DNA of 40,764 bases from positions 1-40,764 of the forward strand of contig RECZ01000084.1 in assembly GCA_007693765.1 (NCBI GenBank), read 5' to 3'. The DNA is from Phycisphaerales bacterium (GTDB lineage Bacteria > Planctomycetota > Phycisphaerae > Phycisphaerales > UBA1924). The translations under genes were made by a program, and so were the position numbers. Under the pieces are notes generated by a model. It made no database searches. It was not told where the DNA came from and was given only the letters and a program-made list of their open reading frames with translations. Positions 40,358 to 40,764 of this stretch are shown in pieces (the stretch's first letter is position 1; each line of letters opens with the position of its first letter).

Positions 40358-40764
40358 TCAGGTGGATTCAGCGCTAGCGCTGACGGCGTTCCCGTCCGCG
40401 GTGTCTTCCTTGGGCGCATCGTGGGCGTCGAAGTAGAGGTGATCGGCCTCGTCCTTGCGGGTGACGTTGATGCGCTTCTTGCCCTTGAAGTCGCCCAGCA
40501 GCAGGCCCTCGGAGAGCGGGTCTTCGATGAACTGGCCGATGGCGCGACGCAGCGGGCGGGCGCCGAAGTCGGGGTTGTAGCCCTTGTCGATGAGGAAGTC
40601 CTTGGCCTTCTGATCGAGCACGAGCTCGAGCCCCTGCTCCTTGAGGCGGCTGGTGACCTTGCCCACTTCGAACTCGACGATGATGTTGAGGTCTTCCTTC
40701 GTGAGCGGGCGGAAGACGATCACCTCGTCGAGGCGGTTGATGAACTCGGGGCGGAAGTAGCGCT
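40358..40764 (-). CDS. clpC: ClpC/ClpA-type AAA+ unfoldase, C-terminal part (5' cut by window edge)
   Basis: The visible 134 residues start at RYFRPEFINRLDEVIVFRPL, the sensor and arginine-finger part of the second AAA+ domain. The C-terminal D2-small domain follows (KDFLIDKGYNPDFGARPLRR, AIGQFIEDPLSEGLLLG). The ending has no ClpB middle-domain evidence in view. GQFIEDPLSEGLL is closer to ClpC than ClpB. An Asp/Ala/Ser-rich tail (EDTADGNAVSASAEST) closes it. It feeds unfolded proteins to ClpP (family knowledge). Confidence 0.85.
   Translation of the reverse strand, partial: RYFRPEFINRLDEVIVFRPLTKEDLNIIVEFEVGKVTSRLKEQGLELVLDQKAKDFLIDKGYNPDFGARPLRRAIGQFIEDPLSEGLLLGDFKGKKRINVTRKDEADHLYFDAHDAPKEDTADGNAVSASAEST

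Overview
The window comes from a high-GC Gram-negative bacterium, most likely a planctomycete, perhaps Phycisphaerae (inference). The pointers are lipid A and BamA genes in one cluster with LpxC fused to FabZ, single-copy proteins starting with a pseudopilin methylation motif, small membrane proteins with a zinc ribbon of the CxxCG..CPxC type, a hopanoid gene pair, and many genes with no Shine-Dalgarno sequence.

Layout. 1-2073 (minus): a cassette of membrane zinc-ribbon proteins alternating with tiny proteins sharing a YDCC motif, partly duplicated in tandem and cut by the left edge. 2074-2476: no gene, two palindromic repeat units. 2477-6698: HNH nuclease, M16 peptidase, two unknown membrane proteins, Bcp peroxiredoxin. 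6699-7344: long non-coding stretch with a terminator, a possible small RNA and a promoter whose spacer holds a G tract. 7345-9774 (plus): visibly lower-GC accessory group of a MauE/DoxX-like protein, a secreted Cys-rich peptide, an unknown secreted protein and a pseudopilin-like protein. 9779-18549 (minus): ABC-F ATPase, then the envelope operon bamA-ompH-lpxD-lpxC/fabZ-lpxA (transcribed from 18549 down). 18782-21153: a doubtful small membrane protein and an ECF sigma/anti-sigma pair. 21193-26666 (plus): purB with a coupled leader ORF, a coiled-coil protein, an LpxL-like acyltransferase and three small proteins. 26679-26829: another copy of the palindromic repeat. 26853-35626 (minus): CPA2 antiporter, squalene-hopene cyclase, glycosyltransferase, large MscS-type channel. 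35707-40764: nnrE, pdxH, dnaB, a second pseudopilin-like protein, and the 3' end of clpC with a strong terminator.

Much of the window concerns the envelope: outer-membrane assembly (BamA, Skp), lipid A (LpxA, LpxC, LpxD, LpxL-like), hopanoids, and tension or ion channels. Two themes deserve follow-up. One is repeated -10-like hexamers lying 5-9 bases before start codons, which suggests leaderless transcripts. The other is the accessory material at 1-2073 and 7345-9774, where small Cys-containing peptides are paired with membrane proteins.

All functional calls are read from sequence by eye; no database search was run.
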